A stretch of 64,000 nucleotides of DNA from Streptomyces puniciscabiei (GCF_006715785.1 NZ_VFNX01000001.1:5684001-5748000), one strand, 5' to 3'; positions 35,118 through 43,522 are shown, numbered from the stretch's first letter. The notes: a model not told the origin generated them from the sequence alone. Program-made: numbers and translations.

Positions 35118-36200
35118 ATGGCCGTACGAGCCGCCGTCCTGCCCGCCATCGGCGCAGCCCTGGAGATCACCGGCATCGAGCTGCCCGACCCGGGCCCCGG
35201 ACAGGTCCGGGTGCGCCTCGCCGCCGCCGGTGTCTGCCACTCCGACCTGTCCCTGTCCAACGGCACCATGCGTGTCCCCGTCCCGGCCGTCCTCGGCCAC
35301 GAGGGCGCCGGCACGGTGGTGGCCGTCGGCGAGGGCGTCAGCCATGTCGCCGAGGGCGACGCCGTCGTCCTCAACTGGGCGCCGTCCTGCGGCAGTTGCC
35401 ACGCCTGCGCGCTCGGCGAGGTCTGGCTGTGCGCCAACGCCCTGAACGGCGCCGCCGACGTCTACGCCCGCACCACCGAGGGCACCGACCTCCACCCGGG
35501 CCTGAACGTGGCCGCGTTCGCCGAGGAGACGGTGGTGTCGGCGTCCTGCGTACTGCCCCTCCCGCAGGGGGTGCCGCTGGTGGACGCCGCCCTCCTCGGC
35601 TGCGCCGTCCTCACCGGCTACGGCGCCGTCCACCACTCGGCGAAGGTCCGCGAGGGCGAGACGGTCGCCGTCTTCGGTGCGGGCGGCGTCGGTCTCGCCA
35701 CGCTCCAGTCGGCCCGCATCGCGGGCGCGTCCCGGATCATCGCCGTGGACGTCTCCGAGTCGAAGGAGGAGCTGGCCCGCGCGGCCGGCGCCACGGACTA
35801 CGTCCTCGCCTCCGAGAACACACCCCGCGAGATCCGCGCCCTCACCGGCAGGCAGGGCGTGGACGTCTCGGTGGAGTGCGTGGGCCGCGCGATGTCGATC
35901 CGCGCCGCCTGGGACTCCACCCGCCGGGGCGGCCGTACGACGGTCGTCGGCATCGGCGGCAAGGACCAGGAGGTCACGTTCAACGCGCTGGAGATCTTCC
36001 ACTGGGGCCGCACCCTGTCCGGCTGCGTCTACGGCAACACGGACCCGGCCCGCGACATCCCGGTGCTCGCCGAGCACGTGCGGGAAGGCCGCCTGGACCT
36101 CTCCGCGCTGGTCACCGAACGGATCGCCCTGGAGGGCATCCCGGCGGCCTTCGAGAACATGCTCGCGGGCAAGGGCGGCCGGGCGCTGGTGGTCTTCTGA
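35118..36200 (+). CDS. Zinc-containing alcohol dehydrogenase (class III-like MDR)
   Basis: A 360-residue medium-chain dehydrogenase. GVCHSDL and GHEGAGTV supply catalytic-zinc ligands, and CGSCHACALGEVWLC supplies the four structural-zinc cysteines. The Rossmann motif is GAGGVGLA. The loop and length are those of the NDMA-dependent/class III-like alcohol dehydrogenases found in actinobacteria. It is second gene of the ALDH operon. Probable role: oxidation of a primary alcohol to the aldehyde used by the first enzyme. The electron acceptor (NAD or bound NADH with another acceptor) cannot be told. Confidence 0.92.
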   Translation: MAVRAAVLPAIGAALEITGIELPDPGPGQVRVRLAAAGVCHSDLSLSNGTMRVPVPAVLGHEGAGTVVAVGEGVSHVAEGDAVVLNWAPSCGSCHACALGEVWLCANALNGAADVYARTTEGTDLHPGLNVAAFAEETVVSASCVLPLPQGVPLVDAALLGCAVLTGYGAVHHSAKVREGETVAVFGAGGVGLATLQSARIAGASRIIAVDVSESKEELARAAGATDYVLASENTPREIRALTGRQGVDVSVECVGRAMSIRAAWDSTRRGGRTTVVGIGGKDQEVTFNALEIFHWGRTLSGCVYGNTDPARDIPVLAEHVREGRLDLSALVTERIALEGIPAAFENMLAGKGGRALVVF

Positions 36201-36215
36201 CACCAGGCGCAAGGC

Positions 36216-37154
36216 TCAGCCGACCTTCTCGGGCCGCGGCTTCCCACCGGCCGCGACCCGGGAAGCGCGGCCGCCGCGGGCCCGGGACCGCGACACCGCC
36301 ACACCCGCGAGACACAGCACCCCGCCGCCCAGCATGAGCACGCCCGGCACCTCGCCGAGCACCAGCCACGACATCAGCACCACCAGCGCGGGCACGGCGT
36401 ACGTCGTCGCGCCCATGCGGCTGGCGGTGGTGCGGGCGAGGGCGTAGGCCCAGGTGGTGAAGGCGAGCGCGGTCGGGAACACGCCCAGGTAGACCATGCC
36501 CAGGGTGGCCGACAGGGGCGCGTGCCCGGCCTGGTGCACCAGTTGCCCGGCGAACGGCAGACACGCCACCGCCCCGACCAGACACCCGAAGGTCGTCACC
36601 TGCAGGGCGCTCGCCCGTCCCAGGGCCGGCTTCTGCGCGACGACGCCGGCGGCGTACGCCACGGCGGCGAGCAGGCACAGCACCACGCCGAGTACGGAGT
36701 TGCGGCCGCCGCCCGACATGGACAGCCCCACGGTCACCGCGCCCGCGAACGACACGGCCATCCCGGCCAGCAGTCGCGGCGGCATCGGGTCACCGAGGAG
36801 CCGGGCGCCGAGCAGGGCGATCAGCAGCGGGCCGACGTTCACCACGAGGGCGGCGGTGCCGGCGTCCACCTGCTGCTCGCCCCAGTTCAGGACGACCATG
36901 TAGAAGCCGAACCACAGCACACCGGAGAGCAGGATCCCGCGCCAGGCGGCCCTCGGGGGCAGTCCCTCCCGGCGTACGGCCCAGATGACCCCCAGCGCGA
37001 GCGCACCCGACGCCAGCCGCCCCAGGGCCAGCGCGCCGGGGGAGTACTCCCGCCCGGCACTCCGGATCGCCACGAAGGCCGACGCCCAGAGGACGACGGT
37101 GACGATTGCTGCGCAAGCCGGCAGCAGGTGTTGGCGTGGGGCGGTGTTCATCAT
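36216..37154 (-). CDS. EamA/DMT superfamily exporter
   Basis: A 312-residue protein with about ten membrane helices in two repeats of the EamA fold. The first helix reads VLWASAFVAIRSAG, and the second repeat begins LGVVLCLLAAVAYAAGVV. A basic tail ends the protein. GGGAGC lies directly before ATG 37154, so the second ATG (37151) is equally possible. Likely exports an amino acid or metabolite. The ArsR-like gene upstream on the same strand, 305 bases away, is a possible regulator. Confidence 0.87.
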   Translation of the reverse strand: MMNTAPRQHLLPACAAIVTVVLWASAFVAIRSAGREYSPGALALGRLASGALALGVIWAVRREGLPPRAAWRGILLSGVLWFGFYMVVLNWGEQQVDAGTAALVVNVGPLLIALLGARLLGDPMPPRLLAGMAVSFAGAVTVGLSMSGGGRNSVLGVVLCLLAAVAYAAGVVAQKPALGRASALQVTTFGCLVGAVACLPFAGQLVHQAGHAPLSATLGMVYLGVFPTALAFTTWAYALARTTASRMGATTYAVPALVVLMSWLVLGEVPGVLMLGGGVLCLAGVAVSRSRARGGRASRVAAGGKPRPEKVG

Positions 37155-37459
37155 GCTCCCGAGGTTAGGTATGGGTGTGTGTCCTGGCTGGCGGATATCG
37201 GACAGGACGCCCGGGGTGGGGCTGGGCGGGGGTTGGGTCGCTTACTGGCGCTGGCGAGGTGCCGCTGCGCCCACCCGTGCCGCCTGGGGGTCACCCCAGG
37301 CCCTTAAGGCACTGGGGGAGGCACGACTGCCCGCAGCGGCGGCGGTGCTTCGAAGGCGCAGGGCACTGCAGTTCCCTGAGGGGCGCGGGGAACTGCGTGA
37401 CCAGCCACCGACGACCCGCACCCGGCAGACAACGCAACCCACCGCCCCAGTAGCCGAAC
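37155..37459. repeat. 305-bp intergenic region with Streptomyces GC-rich interspersed repeat
   Basis: No gene is seen. Two strong hairpins are present: CCTGGGG-GTCA-CCCCAGG (37283-37300) and CAGTTCCC-N11-GGGAACTG (37369-37395). The second belongs to the CCCCTGAGGGGCGCGGGGAA-type element scattered through Streptomyces intergenic DNA, and is related to the copies at 42276 and 44331. It likely terminates the ArsR-like gene and holds the EamA promoter. Confidence 0.6.
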
Positions 37460-38173
37460 TCAGCGCAGGCCGCCAGAAGGAATACCGAGCAACTCCGACA
37501 ACTCCCGCTCCCCCGACGGAGTCACCTTCACGGCCCGCGCGGAGCCGATCCGCACACACCACCCGACCTCCAGCGCGTGCCGGCACAACGCGGCCCCCGC
37601 CGCCCCCGCGAGATGGGGCCGCCGCTCGGTCCAGTCCAGGCACGCACGGGCCAGCGGCCGCCGACTCGGCACGTCCAGGGCAATCCCCGCCGAGGCGAAC
37701 CACTCCAGCCCCGCGTCCGTGAGCGCGAACCCGGTGTCCTGCCGCAGCAGCCCCCGCAGAGTCAGCGCATCGGTGACCGCGATACCGAGCCGCCCCGCGA
37801 GATGGTCGTAACAGGTACGGCCCCGGGCCATGGCCGACCCGGCACTCGACTCACGCAGGGTACGAGGAGCCCGCCGTACGGCCGCCGGAGGCACCTGCGC
37901 CGCCAGGTCCTCGACAAGCTGTGCCACATGCGCGTCGGCCAGCCTTACATACCGGTGCCGCCCCTGCCGTTCCTCCGTGAGCAGGCCCCCGGCCACCAGC
38001 TTGCCCAGGTGCTCGCTGAGCGTCGACGCGGCGACCCCCGCGTGCCGGGCCAGCTCACCGGCCGTCCAGGCCCGCCCGTCGAGCAGCGCCAGCAGACACG
38101 CGGCACGGGTCTCGTCGGCGATCAGGGAGGCGAGCGCAGCCAGTCCGGCGGCCTGCGGATCCTTGGCGGTCAT
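37460..38173 (-). CDS. ArsR-type winged-helix regulator with C-terminal extension
   Basis: A 237-residue regulator. The winged helix (about 10-95) includes DETRAACLLALLDGRAWTAG, HAGVAASTLSEHLGKLVAGG and ERQGRHRYVRL. There is no cysteine metal-binding box. An additional domain of about 130 residues with ARGRTCYDHLAGRLG follows, a pattern I know from Streptomyces ArsR-like proteins near DMT exporters. I chose ATG 38173; ATG 38185 would add four residues. It probably regulates the EamA gene downstream. Confidence 0.85.
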   Translation of the reverse strand: MTAKDPQAAGLAALASLIADETRAACLLALLDGRAWTAGELARHAGVAASTLSEHLGKLVAGGLLTEERQGRHRYVRLADAHVAQLVEDLAAQVPPAAVRRAPRTLRESSAGSAMARGRTCYDHLAGRLGIAVTDALTLRGLLRQDTGFALTDAGLEWFASAGIALDVPSRRPLARACLDWTERRPHLAGAAGAALCRHALEVGWCVRIGSARAVKVTPSGERELSELLGIPSGGLR

Positions 38174-38214
38174 AGCGCCCAGCATGCGGCACGGACACTT
38201 CGGCGCCCACCGAA

Positions 38215-38874
38215 CTATCGCTGCACGCCCTGCTGCACCTGCTGCCGTACCTGCTCGTACTGCTGCGCCAGCCCGTCCAGCAGCGCGGTGAGCCCCGTCT
38301 CGAAGGCCCGCTCGTCGATCTTCTCCTGCTGCTCGGCGAGCAGATGGGCCTGGCCGAGGTGGGGATAGTCGGCGGGGTCGTACGCGCTCGCGTCGTCCAC
38401 GAAGCCCCCGGCGAACGAACCGAGTGCGGAGCCCATGATGAAGTACCGCATCAGCGCGCCGATGGAGGTCGCCTGGGCGGGCGGCCAGCCGGCGTCGACC
38501 ATGGCGCCGTACACGGCGTCGGCCAGTCGCAGGGCGGCCGGCCGCCGCCCCGGACCCCGGGCCAGCACCGGGACGATGTTCGGGTGGTCGCGCAGGGCGG
38601 CCCGGTAGGAGACGGCCCAGTCGTGCAGCGCGGTGCGCCAGTCCCGGCCGTCCTCGAACATCGACAGGTCCACCAGAGCGCTCACCGAGTCGGCGACCGC
38701 CTCCAGGATCTCGTCCTTGGTGCGGAAGTGGTTGTAGAGCGACGGCCCGCTCACCCCCAGCTCGGCGGCGAGCCGGCGGGTGGAGACGGCCGCCAGGCCC
38801 TCCCGGTCCACGAGTTCCCGGGCCGTCTCGACGATCCGGTCGGTGCTGAGGAGGGGCTTGCGCGGTCGGGCCAT
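38215..38874 (-). CDS. TetR family repressor of the acyl-CoA dehydrogenase divergon
   Basis: A 219-residue regulator. The HTH spans DRIVETARELVDREGLAAVSTR and ELGVSGPSLYNHFRTKDEIL. A ligand domain of about 150 residues ends in an unusual Gln-rich tail (EQVRQQVQQGVQR). Divergent from an acyl-CoA dehydrogenase with a palindrome between (38901-38919). The same palindrome occurs upstream of the aldehyde dehydrogenase operon 5 kb away. Ligand is likely an acyl-CoA or related compound. Start ATG 38874 is used; ATG 38883 is in frame and neither has a clear ribosome-binding site. Confidence 0.87.
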   Translation of the reverse strand: MARPRKPLLSTDRIVETARELVDREGLAAVSTRRLAAELGVSGPSLYNHFRTKDEILEAVADSVSALVDLSMFEDGRDWRTALHDWAVSYRAALRDHPNIVPVLARGPGRRPAALRLADAVYGAMVDAGWPPAQATSIGALMRYFIMGSALGSFAGGFVDDASAYDPADYPHLGQAHLLAEQQEKIDERAFETGLTALLDGLAQQYEQVRQQVQQGVQR

Positions 38875-38900
38875 GGCGCACATAGTAGGGCTGCAGCTGT

Positions 38901-38919
38901 AAACTAGCAGTGCTAATTT
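38901..38919. promoter_or_regulatory. TetR-type operator between TetR and acyl-CoA dehydrogenase genes
   Basis: AAACTAGCA-G-TGCTAATTT, a 19-base palindrome with one mismatched pair, 27 bases upstream of the TetR start and 55 upstream of the dehydrogenase start. Matches the 33657-33675 site in layout and sequence. Confidence 0.75.
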
Positions 38920-38973
38920 AAATGTACGGTTTTCAAGATTCGTCATCGGTGTCGTCTTCTGTGGGGTGATCGC

Positions 38974-40128
38974 ATGGTGAACCTGGGGCTCAGCGAGGAA
39001 CAGGCCGCCGTACGGCAGCTGGCGCGGGACTTCGTGGAACGCGAGATCGCCCCGCACGTCGTCGCCTGGGACCGCGCCGAGGAGGTCGACCGGGGCATCG
39101 TGAAGAAGCTCGGCGCGGTCGGCTTCCTCGGGCTGACCATCGACGAGGAGTACGGCGGCTGTGGCGGCGACCATCTCGCGTACTGCCTGGTCACCGAGGA
39201 GCTGGGGCGCGGCGACTCCTCCGTGCGCGGGATCGTGTCCGTGTCCCTCGGGCTCGTCGCCAAGACGATCGCCGCCTGGGGCGACGAGGAGCAGAAACGG
39301 CGCTGGCTGCCGGGACTGACGGCCGGCGAGCACGTCGGCTGCTTCGGCCTCACCGAACCCGGCACCGGCTCCGACGCGGGCAACCTCAGCACCCGCGCCG
39401 TACGCGACGGCGACGACTACGTCATCAACGGCACCAAGATGTTCATCACGAACGGGACGTGGGCGGACGTCGTGCTGCTCTTCGCCCGCTCCACCGACGC
39501 CCCCGGCCACAAGGGCGTCTCCGCCTTCCTCGTGCCGGCCGACACGCCCGGCCTGACCCGCCGCACCATCCACGGCAAGCTGGGCCTGCGCGGCCAGGCC
39601 ACCGCCGAACTCGTCCTCGAGGACGTGCGGGTGCCCGCGTCCGCGATGCTCGGCGAGGAGGGCAGGGGCTTCTCCGTGGCCATGTCCGCGCTGGCCAAGG
39701 GGCGGATGTCCGTGGCGGCGGGCTGCGTCGGCATCGCGCAGGCCGCGCTGGACGCGGCCGTGCGGTACGCCGGTGAGCGCGAGCAGTTCGGCAAGCCCAT
39801 CGCACGGCACCAGCTCGTGCAGGAGCTGATCAGCGACATCGCCGTCGACGTGGACGCCGCCCGGCTGCTCACCTGGCGCGTCGCCGATCTGATCGACCGC
39901 GGTCAGCCGTTCGCCGTCGAGTCCTCCAAGGCCAAGCTGTTCGCCTCCGAGGCCGCCGTCCGCGCCGCCAACAACGCCCTCCAGGTCTTCGGCGGTTACG
40001 GCTACATCGACGAGTACCCGGCCGGCAAACTCCTGCGCGACGCCCGCGTGATGACCCTCTACGAGGGCACCAGCCAGATCCAGAAGCTGCTCATCGGGCG
40101 TTCCCTGACCGGGGTTTCGGCGTTCTGA
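38974..40128 (+). CDS. Acyl-CoA dehydrogenase
   Basis: A 384-residue flavoenzyme. GCFGLTEPGTGSDAG and NGTKMFITNG are the FAD/substrate-loop signatures, REQFGKPIARHQ is the FAD-binding ADP region, and LYEGTSQIQ carries the catalytic Glu. Introduces the alpha-beta double bond into an acyl-CoA and passes electrons to ETF. The active-site pattern is the short/branched-chain type but chain-length preference cannot be told. Control by the divergent TetR is likely. Confidence 0.94.
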   Translation: MVNLGLSEEQAAVRQLARDFVEREIAPHVVAWDRAEEVDRGIVKKLGAVGFLGLTIDEEYGGCGGDHLAYCLVTEELGRGDSSVRGIVSVSLGLVAKTIAAWGDEEQKRRWLPGLTAGEHVGCFGLTEPGTGSDAGNLSTRAVRDGDDYVINGTKMFITNGTWADVVLLFARSTDAPGHKGVSAFLVPADTPGLTRRTIHGKLGLRGQATAELVLEDVRVPASAMLGEEGRGFSVAMSALAKGRMSVAAGCVGIAQAALDAAVRYAGEREQFGKPIARHQLVQELISDIAVDVDAARLLTWRVADLIDRGQPFAVESSKAKLFASEAAVRAANNALQVFGGYGYIDEYPAGKLLRDARVMTLYEGTSQIQKLLIGRSLTGVSAF

Positions 40129-40150
40129 GTACCGATCTGAGTACGCGAGC

Positions 40151-40172
40151 GGATGTGGCGCAGGCCACATCC
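40151..40172. terminator. Perfect 9-bp hairpin after acyl-CoA dehydrogenase
   Basis: GGATGTGGC-GCAG-GCCACATCC begins 23 bases after the dehydrogenase stop and ends 16 bases before the next start codon. The likely role is termination. Its closeness to the following start also allows a regulatory role for the small membrane protein gene. Confidence 0.55.
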
Positions 40173-40187
40173 GCCGATGCTCTTCCC

Positions 40188-40475
40188 ATGAGTGACACAC
40201 CGGTCAAACAGCAGAGCACGGCCGCCTTCTACGGTCAGGCCGTCGCGTCCTTCGCAGTCGCCATGGTGGCCACCGCCGTCGGCATCTACCAGCTCGGCGC
40301 CGACGCATGGGTGCGCGCCTTCCTGGCCATCGCCGTCCTCTATCTCGTCACCTCCGCCTTCACCCTCGCCAAGGTGATCCGGGACCGGCAGGAGGCCGGG
40401 CAGATCGTGAGCCGGGTCGACCAGGCGCGGCTGGAGAAGCTCCTCGCCGAGCACGACCCCTTCGAGAAGATCTGA
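40188..40475 (+). CDS. YiaA/YiaB family small inner-membrane protein
   Basis: A 95-residue protein with two membrane helices (AVASFAVAMVATAVGIYQLG and AFLAIAVLYLVTSAFTLAKV) and a charged C-terminal region of about 35 residues. The helix pair with FTLAKVIRDRQE between membrane and tail is the YiaAB-domain pattern. Function of the family is unknown. ATG 40188 follows a hairpin, so it probably has its own transcript. A TetR gene follows after 73 bases. Confidence 0.8.
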   Translation: MSDTPVKQQSTAAFYGQAVASFAVAMVATAVGIYQLGADAWVRAFLAIAVLYLVTSAFTLAKVIRDRQEAGQIVSRVDQARLEKLLAEHDPFEKI

Positions 40476-40484
40476 GCAGGCACG

Positions 40485-40500
40485 CTAAGCGCTCGCTCAC
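40485..40500. promoter_or_regulatory. TetR-type operator upstream of TetR gene
   Basis: CTAAGCG-CT-CGCTCAC lies 48 bases upstream of the TetR start. It is an imperfect copy of the perfect palindrome at 41680-41695. Together they suggest autoregulation plus control of the MaoC gene. Confidence 0.65.
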
Positions 40501-40548
40501 CGTCGGCGGTATGGTGGTGCTCCTGTCATCGAGAGGGGCGAGCGAGCG

Positions 40549-41172
40549 ATGAGTACGGCGGAGGAGACGACCGGCGGCGAAGTGGAGCCGTGGGAAGAGG
40601 TCACCCCGGACGCGGCCCGGCGGCTGCTCGTCGCCGCCGTGGAGGCCTTCGCCGAGCGCGGCTACCACGCGACGACCACCCGAGACATCGCGGGCCGCGC
40701 CGGCATGAGCCCGGCCGCGCTCTACATCCACTACAAGACCAAGGAAGAGCTGCTCCACCGGATCAGCCGGATCGGCCACGACAAGGCCCTGGACATCCTG
40801 CGTACGGCCGCGCAGCGCAAGGGCACCGCGACCGAGCGGCTGGCCGACGCGGTCAGCTCCTTCGTCCGCTGGCACGCGGGACGGCGCACCACCGCCCGGG
40901 TCGTGCAGTACGAACTCGACGCCCTCGGCCCCGAGGCCCGCGCCGAGATCGTCGCGCTGCGCCGCCAGGTCGACGCCGAGGTGCGCCGGATCATCGAGGA
41001 CGGCGTGGCCTCGGGCGAGTTCGACGTCCTGGACGTCAAGGGCACCACGCTCGCCGTGCTGTCGCTGTGCATCGACGTGGCCCGCTGGTTCACCGTGGAC
41101 GGTCCGTTCACCCCCGAGGAGGTCGGCGCGCTCTACGCCGACCTCGTGCTCCGGATGGTCGGGGCGAAGTAG
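40549..41172 (+). CDS. TetR family repressor, KstR2/FadR-like
   Basis: A 207-residue regulator. HTH: RRLLVAAVEAFAERGYHATTTR with GRAGMSPAALYIHYKTKEELLHRI. The C-terminal domain, VVQYELDALGPEARAEIVALRR through CIDVARWFTVDGPFTPEEVG, is of the KstR/TetR_C_33-like kind that binds acyl-CoA thioesters. It converges on the MaoC gene, and CTAAGC palindromes flank both genes. Likely controls a fatty or steroid-type acyl-CoA function. Confidence 0.87.
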   Translation: MSTAEETTGGEVEPWEEVTPDAARRLLVAAVEAFAERGYHATTTRDIAGRAGMSPAALYIHYKTKEELLHRISRIGHDKALDILRTAAQRKGTATERLADAVSSFVRWHAGRRTTARVVQYELDALGPEARAEIVALRRQVDAEVRRIIEDGVASGEFDVLDVKGTTLAVLSLCIDVARWFTVDGPFTPEEVGALYADLVLRMVGAK

Positions 41173-41182
41173 CCGCCCGCGC

Positions 41183-41644
41183 TCAGAGGTAGTACCGGGC
41201 CACCGACTCCGCGACGCACACCGGCTTGTCGCCGCCCTCGCGCTCCACGGTGAAGGCGACGGTCACCTGGAGGCCGCCGGTGACGTCCTCGACGCCGGTG
41301 ATCTTCGCGGTGGCGCGCAGCCGGGAGCCGACGGGGACGGGAGAGGGGAAGCGGACCTTGTTGGTGCCGTAGTTCACGCCCATCTTCACGCCCTCGACGC
41401 GCATCAGCTGCGGCCCGAAGAGCGGGAGCAGGGAGAGCGTGAGATAGCCGTGGGCGATGGTCGTCCCGAAGGGGCCCGCGGCGGCCTTCTCCGGGTCCAC
41501 GTGGATCCACTGGTGGTCCCCGGTGGCCTCGGCGAACAGGTCGACGCGCTTCTGGTCGACCTCCAGCCAGTCGGTGTACCCCAGCTGCTCGCCGACGGCC
41601 GCCTTCAGCTCGTCGGGGGAGGTGAAGGTCCTCGGTTCTGCCAT
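41183..41644 (-). CDS. MaoC-like enoyl-CoA hydratase (R-specific type)
   Basis: A 153-residue single hot-dog domain. FAEATGDHQWIHVDPEKAA with PFGTTIAHGYLTLSLLP is the hydratase-2 motif with the catalytic Asp and His. Members hydrate trans-2-enoyl-CoA to 3-hydroxyacyl-CoA. ATG 41644 is chosen because the upstream in-frame sequence runs through the operator. It is convergent with the TetR gene and divergent from soxR. Confidence 0.92.
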   Translation of the reverse strand: MAEPRTFTSPDELKAAVGEQLGYTDWLEVDQKRVDLFAEATGDHQWIHVDPEKAAAGPFGTTIAHGYLTLSLLPLFGPQLMRVEGVKMGVNYGTNKVRFPSPVPVGSRLRATAKITGVEDVTGGLQVTVAFTVEREGGDKPVCVAESVARYYL

Positions 41645-41679
41645 GTTCCCGGCCTCTCGCTCGCATCTCACTCGCGTGT

Positions 41680-41695
41680 CTAAGCAACTGCTTAG
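41680..41695. promoter_or_regulatory. Perfect TetR-type palindrome upstream of MaoC gene
   Basis: CTAAGCA-AC-TGCTTAG, 7-base perfect arms, 36 bases upstream of the MaoC start and 66 bases from soxR. It matches the site at 40485-40500, so the TetR at 40549 is the likely binder. Confidence 0.78.
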
Positions 41696-41760
41696 CATGG
41701 TCGGGTGAGGGGCGCCTGTCAACGGATCGCGGCCGGCACCGGGCGACTAGGCTCTGAGGA

Positions 41761-42243
41761 GTGCCCCAGATCCCCGAGAAGATCCACGAGCTGACCGTCG
41801 GCCAGTTGTCCGCGCGCAGCGGCGCCGCCGTCTCCGCCCTGCACTTCTACGAGTCCAAGGGCCTGATCAGCAGCCGCCGCACGTCCGGCAACCAGCGCCG
41901 GTACAGCCGCGACACCCTGCGCCGGGTCGCCTTCGTGCGGGCCGCGCAGCGCGTCGGCATTCCGCTGGCCACGATCCGGGACGCCCTGGCCGAACTGCCG
42001 GAGGAACGGACGCCGACCCGGGAGGACTGGGCGCGGCTGTCGGAGAAGTGGCGCTCGGAGCTCGACGAACGCATCAAGCAGCTGAACCGGTTGCGCGATC
42101 ACCTGACCGACTGCATCGGGTGCGGGTGTCTTTCCCTGGAGAACTGTGTGCTGTCGAACCCGGATGATGTGTTCGGGGAGCGGTTGACCGGGTCGCGGTT
42201 GTTGGCGGAGGGGCGGTCCGGTCCGGCCACCGGGGTGGGGTGA
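41761..42243 (+). CDS. soxR: Redox-sensing transcriptional activator SoxR
   Basis: A 160-residue MerR-family regulator. The HTH is [26 protein letters not shown] with [19 protein letters not shown] dimerisation helix follows, then the [2Fe-2S] ligands C118-x2-C121-x-C123-x5-C129. GTG start at 41761. In Streptomyces SoxR answers redox-active secondary metabolites such as pigments rather than superoxide. No convincing SoxR box lies beside the gene, so its targets appear to be elsewhere. From memory the S. coelicolor equivalent is SCO1697. Confidence 0.95.
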   Translation: MPQIPEKIHELTVGQLSARSGAAVSALHFYESKGLISSRRTSGNQRRYSRDTLRRVAFVRAAQRVGIPLATIRDALAELPEERTPTREDWARLSEKWRSELDERIKQLNRLRDHLTDCIGCGCLSLENCVLSNPDDVFGERLTGSRLLAEGRSGPATGVG

Positions 42244-42275
42244 ACTGCCGTCCGCCGGGTGCGGGCCGAGTGCGG

Positions 42276-42336
42276 CTGGTCGCGCCCACGCGGCGGAGCC
42301 GCATGTCAGCACAGCCCCGCGCCCCTTACGGGGCGC
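42276..42336 (+). repeat. Streptomyces interspersed element, copy A, ending in a hairpin
   Basis: The element starts CTGGTCGCGCCCACGCGG, continues CGGAGCCGCAT and ends in hairpin GCGCCCC-TTAC-GGGGCGC (42319-42336). It is almost identical to copy B at 44331-44390. It sits between the convergent soxR and RNA ligase genes, where the hairpin can terminate both. Confidence 0.75.
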
Positions 42337-42380
42337 CGGGTGAGCGACCCCACCCTGGCCCCGCCCCGGCGGACGGCACC

Positions 42381-43448
42381 TCACTCGTACTCGGTGCCCC
42401 CCTTGCGCGTCAGGTACGCCGGGCTCACCGCCTTGGCGATGGCCCTGCCCCCGGTCACCGGGCTGTACCGCTCCACCGCGGGCCGTATCACCACCCCCTC
42501 CCGCAGATGCAGCCCCCGCCCGGACACCGTCTCCCGCCCGCTCGCGAACTCCAGCACCCGCTCGATGTCGTACGGCCCCGCGTACAGCCGGGGCACCACC
42601 GGCAGCTCCCCCTCCAGCAGCTCCGCCGCGTCCAGCCAGCGCACGCTGCCGTCCACGTCCGCCGAGACGTCGAACGCCGCGTACCCCAGCGTGTCCCGCC
42701 GCCCGTCGGCGCCGTACGACAGGTCCTGCACCCCCGCGCCGTACACCTCCCCGAAGACGCCGACCCGGCGTGCCCCGAGCCGCTCGGCCAGCCTCGCCGC
42801 CGCCTCGGCGACCCCGTGCCCGCGCACCGCCCGCCAGTACAGGTTCCGTGGATCCTCCTTCAGCGCCAGGGACTTGGCGCCGAACCCCTTGGAGGACACA
42901 TACACCCGGCCCTCGTCCGCGACGTACGTCAGCAGGCAGGCCGAGCCGTGCAGCTTCTCCGTCAGGACGACCGGCTCGCCCGGGGTGAAGATGTCCGGGT
43001 ACCGCTGGACGTTCTCGATGTCGACCCACGGCAGCAGGTCGGGAGCCGACTCCACCTCGCCGTTCATGGTCGGCGGGATCGGCGGCACCCACTTGGTGAT
43101 GCCCAGCCGCTCCGCGAAGTCCGTGCCCTCGGCCGCCGCCCGCGCCAGGTCGACGTCCGCCAGCGCCTTCGGCCGGCACACGATGCCCTGCGACAGCTCG
43201 CCGCGCAGCCGCACCGCCTTGACCCGGTTGGCCTCGCCGCCCGCCAGCCGCCCGGTCAGCCCCAGCTCCTCGACCAGCCCGGCCGGGAGCACGGACTGCT
43301 CCGCGATGTAGACGGCGGCCTCGCCCGTGCGGTACGCGCCCTTGGCGACGACGGCCCGGTACAGACCCACCTGGGCCAGTTCGAGCGCGTCGGCGTTCGG
43401 ATGCTCGTGGACGGTCAGCACTTCCGCGGTGACCCGCAGCGTGGACAT
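42381..43448 (-). CDS. Rnl5/DraRnl-like ATP-dependent RNA ligase
   Basis: A 355-residue nucleotidyltransferase. An N-terminal OB-fold-like domain (about 1-150, VTAEVLTVHEHPNADALELAQVG) precedes the adenylyltransferase domain. Motif I is TEKLHGSACLL with the nucleophile Lys, motif IIIa-like is GVFGEVYG, motif IV is EGVVIRP and motif V AKAVSPAYL. The OB-first order is that of the Deinococcus RNA ligase (Rnl5) rather than T4 Rnl1/2. Such enzymes seal nicked RNA, preferring 3'-OH/5'-PO4 in duplexes. GGGGAG precedes ATG 43448. Its biological RNA target is unknown; no RtcA, Pnkp or Hen1 gene is adjacent. Confidence 0.82.
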   Translation of the reverse strand: MSTLRVTAEVLTVHEHPNADALELAQVGLYRAVVAKGAYRTGEAAVYIAEQSVLPAGLVEELGLTGRLAGGEANRVKAVRLRGELSQGIVCRPKALADVDLARAAAEGTDFAERLGITKWVPPIPPTMNGEVESAPDLLPWVDIENVQRYPDIFTPGEPVVLTEKLHGSACLLTYVADEGRVYVSSKGFGAKSLALKEDPRNLYWRAVRGHGVAEAAARLAERLGARRVGVFGEVYGAGVQDLSYGADGRRDTLGYAAFDVSADVDGSVRWLDAAELLEGELPVVPRLYAGPYDIERVLEFASGRETVSGRGLHLREGVVIRPAVERYSPVTGGRAIAKAVSPAYLTRKGGTEYE

Positions 43449-43522
43449 GGGACTCCCCGTGTTCATCGGTTCGGTTTCATCGACTCCACTGTCCGCACGG
43501 GAATCGGGTGGAGCCAGCCGAT

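Noticed and set aside
41700..41760. SoxR binding box in the soxR upstream region
   Set aside because: No CCTCAAG-like dyad is present there; the only palindrome fits the TetR/MaoC motif.
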